Origin: Salinilacustrithrix flava
GTDB taxonomy: Bacteria; Actinomycetota; Acidimicrobiia; Acidimicrobiales; Salinilacustritrichaceae
Assembly: GCF_041228405.1 (NCBI RefSeq)
Contig: NZ_CP133888.1
Location: forward strand, 1,798,001 to 1,862,000
DNA: 64,000 nt
Direction: 5' to 3'
This document shows positions 13,304 through 22,587 of the stretch, one piece after another. The notes under the pieces were generated by a model that saw nothing but the letters and a program-made list of their open reading frames with translations, had not been told where the DNA came from and searched no databases. Position 1 is the first letter of the stretch, and every line of letters starts with the position of its first letter. The position numbers and the translations under genes were made by a program.

Positions 13304-13660
13304 GGGTGCCATTGCACCTGATGGACATGGATGTCCGGTGTCGACCAGATGACGGTCTGTGTCGGTGTGGTGACGCCGGCCCGGACTGCCGTCACGGGGC
13401 CTCCCATCCGCGCCCGGGCCGGCGCAGCGTGGTTGCCTGGAGCTGCGATCTGCGGCGCATTGGTGTTCGGCGTGCTGTCCCGCTATCGTTTCCTCTTCGT
13501 GCCCCCGGACCCCTGTCCGGAGGCCGCAGCTTTCTGCAATTGAGGCCCGTGCAGGCCTGGTCCGACATCCGGATCGGGAACCGCACGGCACAACCGAACC
13601 AGCGCTCCGCTGGGCCAGTACGTGCCCTGCGGAGCGTTTGCGTGAACGAGGACACGCCGC
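13304..13660 (+). promoter_or_regulatory. Promoter and structured leader of the S10 operon
   Basis: A 357-base stretch without a convincing gene. It holds TTGGTG at 13460-13465, an 18-base spacer and TATCGT at 13484-13489, a good candidate promoter for rplC onward. The leader of about 165 bases then contains a CCGGAC/GTCCGG hairpin (13505-13520) and a CGCTCCGC/GCGGAGCG stem with an 18-base loop (13603-13636) followed by TTTGCG, 24 bases before rplC. In other bacteria the S10 leader is bound by L4 for feedback control; whether this one is cannot be told from one sequence. Confidence 0.55.
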
Positions 13661-14305
13661 ATGGCCACGAAATCGATCGTCGCCACCAAGGTGGGAATGA
13701 CGCAGGTATGGAACGAGGACGGACACATCGTCCCCGTCACCATGCTCAGCGTTCAGCCCTGCCGGGTGGTCCAGATCAAAACTCAAGAGCGAGACGGTTA
13801 CAGCGCACTCCAGGTCACCTTCGGCCAGCGTGATGCCCGCAAGCTCACCATGCCCAAGGCCGGTCACTTCGCGGCTGCAGGCGTCGATCCCGGGGAGACG
13901 CTCGTCGAGCTTCGCCTCGACGACGTCAGCGCCTACGAGGTCGGTCAGGAGCTCGCCGCGGACGTGTTCGCAGCGGGGGACCTGGTCGACATCACCGGTG
14001 TCTCCAAGGGCAAGGGCTTCGCAGGCGTCATGAAGCGCCACGGCTTCGGCGGTCTCCCCGCCAGCCACGGCGCGCACCGGGTGCACCGCAAGCCAGGCGC
14101 CATCGGTGCCTGCGCCACGCCGGCTCGTGTGTTCAAGGGCCAGCGCATGGCCGGTCGCATGGGCAACGAGCGGGTCACCACCCAGAACCTGGTCGTGGTC
14201 GAGTCCGATCCCGAGCGCGAGATCGTGCTCATCCGCGGATCGGTGCCCGGCCCCAAGCAGTCGACCGTGCTCATCAAGAACGCCAGCAAGAAGGCGGTCA
14301 GCTGA
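13661..14305 (+). CDS. rplC: 50S ribosomal protein L3
   Basis: L3, one of the first proteins to join the large subunit, 214 aa. The N-terminus (ATKVGMTQVWNEDG) and the internal GFAGVMKRHGFGG and SHGAHRVHRKPGAIG segments are diagnostic; the latter approaches the peptidyl transferase centre. First gene of the S10 cluster as arranged here. Its stop overlaps the rplD start (TGATG), so the two are translationally coupled. Confidence 0.98.
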   Translation: MATKSIVATKVGMTQVWNEDGHIVPVTMLSVQPCRVVQIKTQERDGYSALQVTFGQRDARKLTMPKAGHFAAAGVDPGETLVELRLDDVSAYEVGQELAADVFAAGDLVDITGVSKGKGFAGVMKRHGFGGLPASHGAHRVHRKPGAIGACATPARVFKGQRMAGRMGNERVTTQNLVVVESDPEREIVLIRGSVPGPKQSTVLIKNASKKAVS

Positions 14306-14943
14306 TGCCCTCCATCGACGTGCGCAACATCTCCGGTGACACCGTGGGCAGCGCCGACCTGGACGAGGCGATCTTCGGCATCGAGCCGAACCTCGCCGTC
14401 ATGCACCAGGTCGTCACCGCCCAGCTCGCCGCCAAGCGCGCCGGCACCCAGTCGACCAAGACCCGCGCCGAGGTGCGCGGCGGTGGCGCCAAGCCGTGGA
14501 AGCAGAAGGGCACCGGCCGGGCTCGCCAGGGCTCCATCCGTGCGCCCCAGTGGCGCGGCGGTGGTGTGGCGCTGGGCCCCAAGCCCCGCAGCTACGCCCA
14601 GAAGACCCCGAAGAAGATGATCAAGCTCGCGCTGCGATCGGCCCTCTCGGACCGCTTCGCCTCCGAGCGCATCATCGTCCTCGACAGCTGGGGTCTCGAC
14701 GCTCCCAAGACCAAGACCGCCCGCGTGGCCCTCGAGACCCTAGGCGCCAGCGGTCGGGTCGTGGCCGTCGTCGCCCGCGACGACGTCAACACGACCAAGA
14801 GCCTGGCCAACCTGCAGCACGTGCACGTGGTCCAGCCGGGCGAGCTCAACACCTACGACGTGCTGGTCAGCGACTGGTTGGTCTTCACCACCGACACCCT
14901 CCCGTCGTCGGCTCCGGCCGCCACCGAGGAAGGTGCTGCCTGA
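14305..14943 (+). CDS. rplD: 50S ribosomal protein L4
   Basis: L4, 212 aa, which lines the exit tunnel through its long loop (RAEVRGGGAKPWKQKGTGRA). In many bacteria L4 also represses its own operon. It overlaps rplC upstream and rplW downstream by one base each. The C-terminus has a short Ala/Glu extension (ATEEGAA). Nothing else is unusual. Confidence 0.98.
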   Translation: MPSIDVRNISGDTVGSADLDEAIFGIEPNLAVMHQVVTAQLAAKRAGTQSTKTRAEVRGGGAKPWKQKGTGRARQGSIRAPQWRGGGVALGPKPRSYAQKTPKKMIKLALRSALSDRFASERIIVLDSWGLDAPKTKTARVALETLGASGRVVAVVARDDVNTTKSLANLQHVHVVQPGELNTYDVLVSDWLVFTTDTLPSSAPAATEEGAA

Positions 14944-15233
14944 TGGACGCACGATCCGTCATCATCCGCCCGGTCGTCTCCGAGAAGAGCTACGACCTCA
15001 TCGAGGGCAACGTCTACACCTTCGTCGTCCACCCCGACGCCAACAAGACCCAGATCCGCCAGGCGATCGAGCAGATCTTCGGCGTCCGGGTCCTCAAGGT
15101 GAACACGCTCAACCGCAAGGGCAAGCGCATGCGGAGCCGCCGCACCGGCACCTTCTCGTCGCGCCCCACCACCAAGCGAGCCATCGTCACCGTCCACGGC
15201 GACGACACCATCGACCTGTTCGAGGGGGTCTGA
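14943..15233 (+). CDS. rplW: 50S ribosomal protein L23
   Basis: L23, 96 aa, at the exit of the peptide tunnel where trigger factor and the secretion machinery dock. IIRPVVSEKSYDLIE and NKTQIRQAIEQIFGV are typical. Start ATG at 14943 overlaps the rplD stop. rplB begins two bases after its stop. Confidence 0.97.
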   Translation: MDARSVIIRPVVSEKSYDLIEGNVYTFVVHPDANKTQIRQAIEQIFGVRVLKVNTLNRKGKRMRSRRTGTFSSRPTTKRAIVTVHGDDTIDLFEGV

Positions 15234-15235
15234 TC

Positions 15236-16072
15236 ATGGCAATCCGCAAGCGCAAGCCGTCCAGCCCCGCCCGCCGCTTCCAGACCGTCGCGGACTTCTC
15301 CGAGGTCACCAAGTCGACGCCGGAGAAGTCGCTGCTGGCCAAGAAGTCGAGCACCGGTGGTCGCAACAACCACGGTCGCATGACCTCCCGCCACCGCGGT
15401 GGCGGCCACAAGCAGCGCTACCGCATCGTCGACTTCCGTCGTAACAAGGACGGCGTCGAGGCCAAGGTCGCCGCGGTCGAGTACGACCCGAACCGCAACT
15501 GCCGCATCCTGCTGCTCCACTACGTGGACGGCACCAAGAGCTACATCCTCGCCCCCCGTGGCGTGAAGGTGGGCGACCGGATCATGAGCGGCCAGGGCGC
15601 GGACATCGCGCCCGGCAACGCCATGGAGCTGCGCTACATCCCCGTGGGCACCACCGTGCACAACGTGGAGCTCAAGCCCGGTGGCGGTGGCCAGATGGCC
15701 CGCTCCGCCGGCACCTCCATCCAGCTCGTCGCCAAGGAGGGCACCCACGCCACGCTGCGCCTGCCCTCCACCGAGATGCGTCGCGTCGCCATCGACTGCC
15801 GGGCCACCGTCGGCGAGGTCGGCTTCGCCGAGGCCGATCTCATCAAGATCGGCAAGGCCGGCCGCAACCGCTGGAAGGGCGTCCGCCCCCAGTCCCGCGG
15901 CGTCGTGATGAACCCCGTCGACCACCCCCACGGTGGTGGCGAGGGCAAGACCTCCGGTGGCCGCCACCCGGTTTCCCCTTGGGGCAAGCCCGAGGGCCGC
16001 ACCCGCAACAAGAAGAAGAAGTCCACCGACATGATCGTGCGCCGCCGCCGTACCCGCGGCTCGCGGCGATAG
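15236..16072 (+). CDS. rplB: 50S ribosomal protein L2
   Basis: L2, 278 aa, needed for subunit association and peptidyl transfer. The C-terminal MNPVDHPHGGGEGKTSGG segment carries the conserved His at the active-site periphery, and the tail KKKKSTDMIVRRRR is standard. The ATG at 15236 is two bases after the rplW stop; the frame is open earlier but without L2 sequence. Confidence 0.98.
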   Translation: MAIRKRKPSSPARRFQTVADFSEVTKSTPEKSLLAKKSSTGGRNNHGRMTSRHRGGGHKQRYRIVDFRRNKDGVEAKVAAVEYDPNRNCRILLLHYVDGTKSYILAPRGVKVGDRIMSGQGADIAPGNAMELRYIPVGTTVHNVELKPGGGGQMARSAGTSIQLVAKEGTHATLRLPSTEMRRVAIDCRATVGEVGFAEADLIKIGKAGRNRWKGVRPQSRGVVMNPVDHPHGGGEGKTSGGRHPVSPWGKPEGRTRNKKKKSTDMIVRRRRTRGSRR

Positions 16073-16081
16073 GAGACGAGC

Positions 16082-16366
16082 ATGCCCCGTTCCCTGAAGA
16101 AGGGCCCCTTCGTCGACGACCACCTCCTCAAGAAGGTCGACGAGCTCAACGAGAAGAACGAGAAGAAGGTCATCAAGTCGTGGTCCCGCCGGTCCACGAT
16201 CATCCCCGACATGGTCGGACACACCATCGCCGTCCACGACGGCCGCAAGCACGTGCCCGTGTACGTCACCGAGGCCATGGTCGGCCACAAGCTCGGCGAG
16301 TTCGCCCCGACCAAGATCTTCAAGTACCACGCCGGCATGGAGAAGTCCGCGAAGGGACGCCGATGA
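16082..16366 (+). CDS. rpsS: 30S ribosomal protein S19
   Basis: S19, 94 aa, in the head of the small subunit near the A site. MPRSLKKGPFVDDHLLKKV and GHKLGEFAPTK are diagnostic. GGAGACGAGC upstream contains the ribosome site. Its stop overlaps the start of rplV (ATGA). Confidence 0.98.
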   Translation: MPRSLKKGPFVDDHLLKKVDELNEKNEKKVIKSWSRRSTIIPDMVGHTIAVHDGRKHVPVYVTEAMVGHKLGEFAPTKIFKYHAGMEKSAKGRR

Positions 16367-17091
16367 CCGGGACCAAGACCAACGAGCGCCCGGGCACCCG
16401 TGCCCAGGTCAAGAACGTGCGCATGTCGGCCACCAAGGCCCGCGCCGTCCTCGACCTGATCCGTGGCCTGGCCATCGACGAGGCCGCCTCCGTGCTCGCC
16501 TACACCGAGCGCGGCGCCGCCGAGGTCGTGGGCAAGTGCCTCGACTCAGCCATCGCCAACGCCGAGCACAACGACCAGATCGATCCCGCCACCCTCTTCG
16601 TCTCGGCCTGCTACGCCGACGAGGGCCGCACGATGTACCGCTGGCGCCCCCGTGCTCGGGGCCGTGCCACCAAGATCCGCAAGCGCACGTGCCACATCAC
16701 GATCATCGTGAGCCCGATGCCGGCTGACATGTTCGCCATCGAGCAGGCCAAGCGCGAGGCCGTGCCCGGCACCCGTGCCGCACGCCGCCGCGGCCAGGAG
16801 GCCTCCACCCGGGCCGCTCGCGTCGCCGCCTCCCAGCAGTCCGACGACGTCGCCGAGTCCGCTGAGGACGCCGGCATCGTCGACACCGACGCCGTCGCGA
16901 CCGAGGCCGTCGAGGGCGTGGACGAGACCACCGAGGTCAGCGCACCCCCGGCCGACGACTCCGTCGCCGAGGTCGCCGAGGACCAGGGCATCGTCGACAC
17001 CGACGCCGCCGCCACCGAGGCACTGGACGAGACCGACGTGACCGACGACGCCGCTGAGTCGGCCGACGACGACAGCACGGAAGAGAAGTAA
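16363..17091 (+). CDS. rplV: 50S ribosomal protein L22 with long acidic repeat tail
   Basis: L22, which lines the exit tunnel. Residues 1 to ~125 are the normal protein (VRMSATKARAVLDLIRG; RGRATKIRKRTCHITIIV). The protein is 242 aa, about twice the usual length: from about residue 145 it continues as an Ala/Asp/Glu-rich acidic tail. The tail holds a 20-residue tandem-type duplication, AGIVDTDAVATEA and QGIVDTDAAATEA being the cores, encoded at 16849-16908 and 16963-17022. The reading frame is uninterrupted and codon use is native. It overlaps rpsS by four bases and ends two bases before rpsC. Confidence 0.97.
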   Translation: MTGTKTNERPGTRAQVKNVRMSATKARAVLDLIRGLAIDEAASVLAYTERGAAEVVGKCLDSAIANAEHNDQIDPATLFVSACYADEGRTMYRWRPRARGRATKIRKRTCHITIIVSPMPADMFAIEQAKREAVPGTRAARRRGQEASTRAARVAASQQSDDVAESAEDAGIVDTDAVATEAVEGVDETTEVSAPPADDSVAEVAEDQGIVDTDAAATEALDETDVTDDAAESADDDSTEEK

Positions 17092-17093
17092 CC

Positions 17094-18008
<915 letters not shown>

Positions 18009-18017
18009 GGTACCGAC

Positions 18018-18434
18018 ATGCTGATGCCAAAGAAGGTCAAGCACCGCAAGCAGCACCGTGGGCGCACCCGCGGCATGGCCAAGGGCGGCACCACCGTCTC
18101 CTTCGGCGAGTACGGCATCCAGGCCCTCGAGCCGGGCTGGATCACCGCCCGCCAGATCGAGGCCGCCCGCATCGCCATGACCCGCAAGACCCGCCGTGGC
18201 GGCAAGGTGTGGATCAACATCTTCCCGCACAAGCCGGTCACGCAGAAGCCCGCCGAGACCCGCATGGGTTCGGGCAAGGGCAACGTGGAGCACTGGGTCG
18301 CCGTCGTGCGCCCGGGTCGCATCATGTTCGAGCTGTCGTACCCCGATGAGGCCCTCGCCCGCGAGGCCATCGAGCGTGCGATCCAGAAGCTGCCCATCCG
18401 GGCCCGCTTCGTCACCCGTGAGGAGGCGCTGTAG
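18018..18434 (+). CDS. rplP: 50S ribosomal protein L16
   Basis: L16, 138 aa, close to the A and P tRNA sites. PKKVKHRKQHRGRTRG and GSGKGNVEHWVAVVRPGR are diagnostic. ATG at 18018, or the ATG two codons later, is the start; both are in frame. rpmC starts two bases after the stop. Confidence 0.98.
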   Translation: MLMPKKVKHRKQHRGRTRGMAKGGTTVSFGEYGIQALEPGWITARQIEAARIAMTRKTRRGGKVWINIFPHKPVTQKPAETRMGSGKGNVEHWVAVVRPGRIMFELSYPDEALAREAIERAIQKLPIRARFVTREEAL

Positions 18435-18436
18435 CC

Positions 18437-18670
18437 ATGGCGAACGACGTCGTACGCGGCCTCGACGACGAGGCCCTCATGACCCGCCTCGCCGACGCTC
18501 GCGAGGAGCTCTTCAACCTCCGTTTCCAGAAGGCCACCGGCCAGCTCACGAACACCGGGCGCATCGCCCAGGTGAAGCGTGAGGTCGCCCGTTGCCTCAC
18601 CGAGGCCCGCAGCCGCGAGATCGCGGCCGCCGAGGACCTCGCCGCCCAGACCACGACTGCCGAGGGTTGA
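18437..18670 (+). CDS. rpmC: 50S ribosomal protein L29
   Basis: L29, 77 aa, near the tunnel exit. The family core ELFNLRFQKATGQLTNTGRI is clear. It begins two bases after rplP and ends five bases before rpsQ. The short Ala/Glu-rich end is ordinary. Confidence 0.97.
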   Translation: MANDVVRGLDDEALMTRLADAREELFNLRFQKATGQLTNTGRIAQVKREVARCLTEARSREIAAAEDLAAQTTTAEG

Positions 18671-18675
18671 CCCCG

Positions 18676-18960
18676 ATGTCTGCAACCGAGACCAACGCCG
18701 GTGCGCCGGAGCGGGCCAGCCGCAAGGTGCGCGAGGGCGTCGTCGCCTCCACGAAGATGGACAAGACCATCATCGTCGAGATCGAGTCCCGCAAGCCCCA
18801 CCCGCGCTACGGCAAGACCATGGCGCGCTCGAAGCGCTACGTCTGCCATGACGAGACCAACGACGCCCGCGAGGGCGACCGCGTCCGGATCATGGAGACC
18901 CGCCCGCTGTCGAAGAACAAGCGCTGGCGCCTGCTCGAGATCATCGAGCGGGCCAAGTAG
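18676..18960 (+). CDS. rpsQ: 30S ribosomal protein S17
   Basis: S17, 94 aa, binds the 5' domain of 16S rRNA. The core GVVASTKMDKTIIVEIE and DRVRIMETRPLSKNKRW are diagnostic. The ATG at 18676 gives an N-terminal extension of about 15 residues compared with E. coli, which is usual in actinobacteria. Confidence 0.97.
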   Translation: MSATETNAGAPERASRKVREGVVASTKMDKTIIVEIESRKPHPRYGKTMARSKRYVCHDETNDAREGDRVRIMETRPLSKNKRWRLLEIIERAK

Positions 18961-18970
18961 AGGTGCACCG

Positions 18971-19339
18971 ATGATCCAGCAGGAGACGCGCCTGCGCGTC
19001 GCAGACAACAGCGGCGCCAAAGAGGTGCTGTGCATCAAGGTCCTCGGCGGTTCCAAGCGCCGCTACGCCGGCATCGGCGACGTGTTCGTCGCCACCGTCA
19101 AGGACGCGCTCCCGGGCGCGGCGGTCAAGAAGGGCGACGTCGTCAAGTGCGTCGTCGTCCGCACGAAGAAGGAACGGCGCCGTCCCGACGGCAGCTACAT
19201 CCGCTTCGACGAGAACGCCGCCGTCCTCATCAACGACCAGCGCCAGCCGCGCGGCACCCGCATCTTCGGCCCGGTGGGCCGCGAGCTGCGCGACGCCAAG
19301 TTCATGCGCATCGTGTCGCTGGCTCCGGAGGTGCTCTGA
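18971..19339 (+). CDS. rplN: 50S ribosomal protein L14
   Basis: L14, 122 aa, at the subunit interface. MIQQETRLRVADNSGAKEVL and RGTRIFGPVGRELRD are typical. ATG at 18971 has an AGAGGTG ribosome site. rplX starts one base after the stop. Confidence 0.98.
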   Translation: MIQQETRLRVADNSGAKEVLCIKVLGGSKRRYAGIGDVFVATVKDALPGAAVKKGDVVKCVVVRTKKERRRPDGSYIRFDENAAVLINDQRQPRGTRIFGPVGRELRDAKFMRIVSLAPEVL

Positions 19340-19340
19340 C

Positions 19341-19658
19341 ATGGCAGGCATGAAGATCCGCAAGGGCGACACCGTCCGCGTGCTCACCGGCAAGGACCGG
19401 GGCAAGGAGGGCGAGGTCATCCGCGCCATCCCCGAGCGCGGCAAGGTGATCGTCGCCGGCGTGAACCTCGCCAAGAAGCACCAGCGCCCGCTCAACGCGA
19501 CCATGCAGGGCGGCATCATCGACAAGGACATGCCGATCCCGGTCGCCAACGTCGCCATCGTGTGCGGCGACTGCGGCCCGACCCGCGTCGGCTACCGCTT
19601 CGACGACGACGGCACCAAGGTGCGCGTCTGCAAGAAGTGCCGAAAGGACCTGGACTGA
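19341..19658 (+). CDS. rplX: 50S ribosomal protein L24 with four-cysteine C-terminus
   Basis: L24, an early assembly protein of the large subunit, 105 aa. The KOW motif (KGDTVRVLTGKDRGKEG) is at the N-terminus. The C-terminal region holds two Cys pairs, CGDC and CKKC, about 20 residues apart, which look like a zinc-binding site; such pairs occur in L24 of several phyla but not in E. coli. ATG at 19341 or the ATG three codons later is the start. Its stop overlaps the rplE start. Confidence 0.97.
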   Translation: MAGMKIRKGDTVRVLTGKDRGKEGEVIRAIPERGKVIVAGVNLAKKHQRPLNATMQGGIIDKDMPIPVANVAIVCGDCGPTRVGYRFDDDGTKVRVCKKCRKDLD

Positions 19659-20218
19659 TGGCCACTGCCACCGTTCCCCGCTTCAAGTCCCGCTACGACG
19701 AGACCATCCGGGCCAAGCTCCAGAAGGATCTGGACCTGCCCAACGTCATGATGGTGCCCACGGTCGACAAGATCGTGGTCAACATGGGCGTCGGCGAGGC
19801 CGTCTCGCAGGCCTCCCTCCTCGAGGGCGCCCAGCGCGACCTGGCCACCATCACCGGCCAGAAGCCCATCGTGACCAAGGCCAAGAAGTCCATCGCCGGC
19901 TTCAAGCTCCGCGAGGGCAACCCCATCGGCGCCAAGGTCACCCTCCGGGGTGACCGCAAGTGGGAGTTCCTCGACCGACTGATCTCGGTTGCCATCCCCC
20001 GGATCCGCGACTTCCGCGGGCTCAACCCCAACAGCTTCGACGGGAACGGGAACTACACGTTCGGCGTGACCGAGCAGCTCATCTTCCCCGAGATCGACTA
20101 CGACGCCGTCGACACCATCCGAGGGATGGACATCACGATCGTCACCACCGCACGGACCGACGCCGAGGGCAAGGCACTGCTCGACGCCTTCGGCTTCCCC
20201 TTCCGAAAGGACCGTTGA
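19658..20218 (+). CDS. rplE: 50S ribosomal protein L5
   Basis: L5, 186 aa, which carries 5S rRNA and contacts P-site tRNA. NVMMVPTVDKIVVNMGVGE, GQKPIVTKAKKSIAGFKLR and the C-terminal MDITIVTTARTDAEGKALL segment are diagnostic. The ATG at 19658 overlaps the rplX stop. rpsN follows one base after. Confidence 0.98.
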   Translation: MATATVPRFKSRYDETIRAKLQKDLDLPNVMMVPTVDKIVVNMGVGEAVSQASLLEGAQRDLATITGQKPIVTKAKKSIAGFKLREGNPIGAKVTLRGDRKWEFLDRLISVAIPRIRDFRGLNPNSFDGNGNYTFGVTEQLIFPEIDYDAVDTIRGMDITIVTTARTDAEGKALLDAFGFPFRKDR

Positions 20219-20219
20219 G

Positions 20220-20405
20220 TTGGCCAAGAAAGCGCTGATCAACAAGGCCAACAAGAAGCCCAAGTACAAGGTGCAGGGCTACACGCGGTGTCGCCGCTGC
20301 GGCCGTCCGCGTGCTGTCTTCCGGAAGTTCGGCCTCTGCCGGATCTGCTTCCGTGAGATGGCCCACAACGGGGAGATCCCCGGTGTGACCAAGGCGAGCT
20401 GGTGA
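20220..20405 (+). CDS. rpsN: 30S ribosomal protein S14, zinc-binding type
   Basis: S14 of the short zinc-ribbon type, 61 aa, with two Cys pairs (CRRC at the centre and CRIC about 13 residues later). The start is an uncommon TTG at 20220; it gives the standard MAKKALI N-terminus and overlaps nothing. A GAAAGG element in the end of rplE can serve as ribosome site. Zinc-type S14 here contrasts with zinc-free S4 at 28225. Confidence 0.97.
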   Translation: MAKKALINKANKKPKYKVQGYTRCRRCGRPRAVFRKFGLCRICFREMAHNGEIPGVTKASW

Positions 20406-20417
20406 GGTGAAGACACG

Positions 20418-20822
20418 ATGACCATGACCGACCCCATCGCCGACATGCTCACCCGCGTGCGCAATGCGAACACGGCGAAGCACGACGACGTGTCCATGCC
20501 GTCCTCCAAGCTGAAGGAGGCGCTGGCCGAGCTGCTGAAGTCCGAGGGCTACATCCAGGACTTCCAGACCGCCGAGCGCGCCGACAAGCCGGGCAAGATC
20601 CTGTCGATCGACATGAAGTACTCGCCTGACCGCGAGCGCACGATCACCGGCATCAAGCGCGTGTCCAAGCCGGGCCTGCGCGTCTACAAGAAGTCCGATG
20701 AGATCCCTCGCGTGCTCGGTGGCCTCGGCGTCGCCGTGCTCTCCACGTCGCAGGGACTCATGACCGACCGAGAGGCCCGTCGCCGCAACGTCGGCGGCGA
20801 AATCCTCTGCTACGTCTGGTAG
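20418..20822 (+). CDS. rpsH: 30S ribosomal protein S8
   Basis: S8, 134 aa, central-domain assembly protein and, in E. coli, the translational repressor of the spc operon. DPIADMLTRVRNAN and the C-terminal GGLGVAVLSTSQGLMTDREA are diagnostic. ATG at 20418 with a GAGGTGAAG site; an ATG two codons later is also possible. Confidence 0.98.
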   Translation: MTMTDPIADMLTRVRNANTAKHDDVSMPSSKLKEALAELLKSEGYIQDFQTAERADKPGKILSIDMKYSPDRERTITGIKRVSKPGLRVYKKSDEIPRVLGGLGVAVLSTSQGLMTDREARRRNVGGEILCYVW

Positions 20823-20831
20823 GAGCCGAAG

Positions 20832-21371
20832 ATGTCTCGCGTCGGCAAAGCACCGATCACCATCCCCTCGGGCGTCGAGGTCACCATCGGTGACGACGAG
20901 GTCACCGTGAAGGGTCCCAAGGGTCAGCTGACCCAGGACGTCCCCGGTGACATCACCCTGCGCCAGGACGGCGACACCATCGTCGTCGAGCGCCCGGACG
21001 ACTCCCGCACCAACCGCTCCCTCCACGGCCTCGTCCGCGCCCTCGTGTCCAACATGGTCCAGGGCGTCACCAACGAGTTCACCAAGGAGCTCGAGATCAT
21101 CGGCGTCGGCTACCGCGTGCTGAACTCCAGCCCGAGCTCCCTCGAGCTGGCCCTCGGCTACAGCCACACGGTGAACTACAAGGCCCCCGAGGGCATCACC
21201 TTCGAGGTCCCCGCCCCCACCCAGATCCTCGTGCGCGGCATCGACAAGCAGGCCGTCGGCCAGGCCGCCGCCGAGATCCGCGACTTCCGCAAGCCCGAGC
21301 CCTACAAGGGCAAGGGCGTCCGGTACAAGGGCGAGTACGTCATCCGCAAGGCCGGCAAGGCAGGCAAGTGA
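20832..21371 (+). CDS. rplF: 50S ribosomal protein L6
   Basis: L6, 179 aa, near the factor-binding site. MSRVGKAPITIPSGVEV and the C-terminal EPYKGKGVRYKGEYV are typical. AGGAGCC ribosome site upstream. rplR starts one base after the stop. Confidence 0.98.
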   Translation: MSRVGKAPITIPSGVEVTIGDDEVTVKGPKGQLTQDVPGDITLRQDGDTIVVERPDDSRTNRSLHGLVRALVSNMVQGVTNEFTKELEIIGVGYRVLNSSPSSLELALGYSHTVNYKAPEGITFEVPAPTQILVRGIDKQAVGQAAAEIRDFRKPEPYKGKGVRYKGEYVIRKAGKAGK

Positions 21372-21372
21372 C

Positions 21373-21735
21373 ATGAGCAGCATGGCCAAGAAGAAGCAGC
21401 TGGGCCGGGACCGGCGCCACCGCCGGGTCCGCAAGAAGGTCCAGGGCACCCCGCAGCGTCCCCGCCTCGCGGTGTTCCGGTCCTCGCGCCACATCGTGGC
21501 CCAGGTCATCGACGACATCGCCGGCGTGACGCTGGCGGCTGCGTCCACCCACGAGAAGGACTTCGACGGCTACGGCGGCAACGCCGACGCCGCCGCCAAG
21601 ATCGGTGCCCTCGCCGCCGAGCGGGCCAAGGCCGCCGGCGTGACCAAGGTCGTCTTCGACCGGGGCGGCAACCGCTACCACGGCCGGGTCAAGGCCCTCG
21701 CCGACGCTGCCCGCGAAGCCGGGCTCGAGTTCTAG
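21373..21735 (+). CDS. rplR: 50S ribosomal protein L18
   Basis: L18, 120 aa, a 5S rRNA binder. RRHRRVRKKVQGTPQRPRL and the C-terminal YHGRVKALADAAREAGL are diagnostic. Two in-frame ATGs (21373 and 21382) are possible starts; the first directly follows rplF. Confidence 0.97.
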   Translation: MSSMAKKKQLGRDRRHRRVRKKVQGTPQRPRLAVFRSSRHIVAQVIDDIAGVTLAAASTHEKDFDGYGGNADAAAKIGALAAERAKAAGVTKVVFDRGGNRYHGRVKALADAAREAGLEF

Positions 21736-21765
21736 GACCCGGGTCCCGGGAAGGATCGAGAGAAC

Positions 21766-22383
21766 ATGGCAAACGGAAACGACAACCCACGCCGCGGACG
21801 CCGGGACGAGCCCCAGGCCAACCCGCGCCAGTCCGGTGATGCCACGCTGCGCGAGTCGCGCGTCATCAACATCAACCGCGTCGCCAAGGTCGTGAAGGGC
21901 GGTCGTCGCTTCAGCTTCACCGCCCTCGTCGTCATCGGCGACGGCAACGGCCGCGTCGGCCTCGGCTACGGGAAGGCCAAGGAGGTGCCCCTCGCCATCC
22001 AGAAGGGCACCGAGGAGGCCCGCAAGAACCTCTTCGAGGTCCCCCTCGCCGGCGACACCATCATCCACCCGACCGAGGGTGTGCTCGGCGCCGGTCGCGT
22101 CATGCTCAAGCCCGCCGCCCCCGGTACCGGCGTCATCGCCGGTGGTGCCGCCCGCATCATCCTCGAGGAAGCCGGCATCCACGACGTGCTGTGCAAGTCG
22201 CTGGGCTCGGCCAACCACATCAACGTGGCCCGCGCCACCATCGAGGGCCTGCGTGGCCTGCGTCGTCCCGACGAGATCGCCCGCCTGCGCGGCATCCCGG
22301 CCGACACCTTCGTGCCCAAGGGCCTGCTCAACGCGTACAACGAGTCCGAGAAGCTCAAGGGCCGCGCCGGAGCCGTGTCATGA
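21766..22383 (+). CDS. rpsE: 30S ribosomal protein S5
   Basis: S5, 205 aa, at the mRNA entry tunnel and important for accuracy. INRVAKVVKGGRRFSFTAL, GDGNGRVGLGYGKAKEVP and PAAPGTGVIAGGAAR are diagnostic. A basic N-terminal extension of about 30 residues precedes the core. The stop overlaps the rpmD start. Confidence 0.98.
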   Translation: MANGNDNPRRGRRDEPQANPRQSGDATLRESRVININRVAKVVKGGRRFSFTALVVIGDGNGRVGLGYGKAKEVPLAIQKGTEEARKNLFEVPLAGDTIIHPTEGVLGAGRVMLKPAAPGTGVIAGGAARIILEEAGIHDVLCKSLGSANHINVARATIEGLRGLRRPDEIARLRGIPADTFVPKGLLNAYNESEKLKGRAGAVS

Positions 22384-22583
22384 GCGAGGCCACGATCACC
22401 GTCACCCAGGTCCGGTCCGCCATCGGCACCAAGCCCAAGACCCGCGGCACGCTGCGGGCCCTCGGGCTCCGTGGCATCGGCCAGACCAACACCCTCCCGG
22501 ACCGTCCCGAGATCCGCGGCATGATCGCCCGGGTCCCGCACCTGATCACGGTCGTTGAGTCCGTCAGCGACGGAGGCGAGTAG
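22380..22583 (+). CDS. rpmD: 50S ribosomal protein L30
   Basis: L30, 67 aa. ITVTQVRSAIGTKPKTRGTL and GLRGIGQTNTLPD identify it. ATG at 22380 overlaps the rpsE stop by four bases (ATGA), so translation is coupled. Confidence 0.96.
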   Translation: MSEATITVTQVRSAIGTKPKTRGTLRALGLRGIGQTNTLPDRPEIRGMIARVPHLITVVESVSDGGE

Positions 22584-22587
22584 CTCC

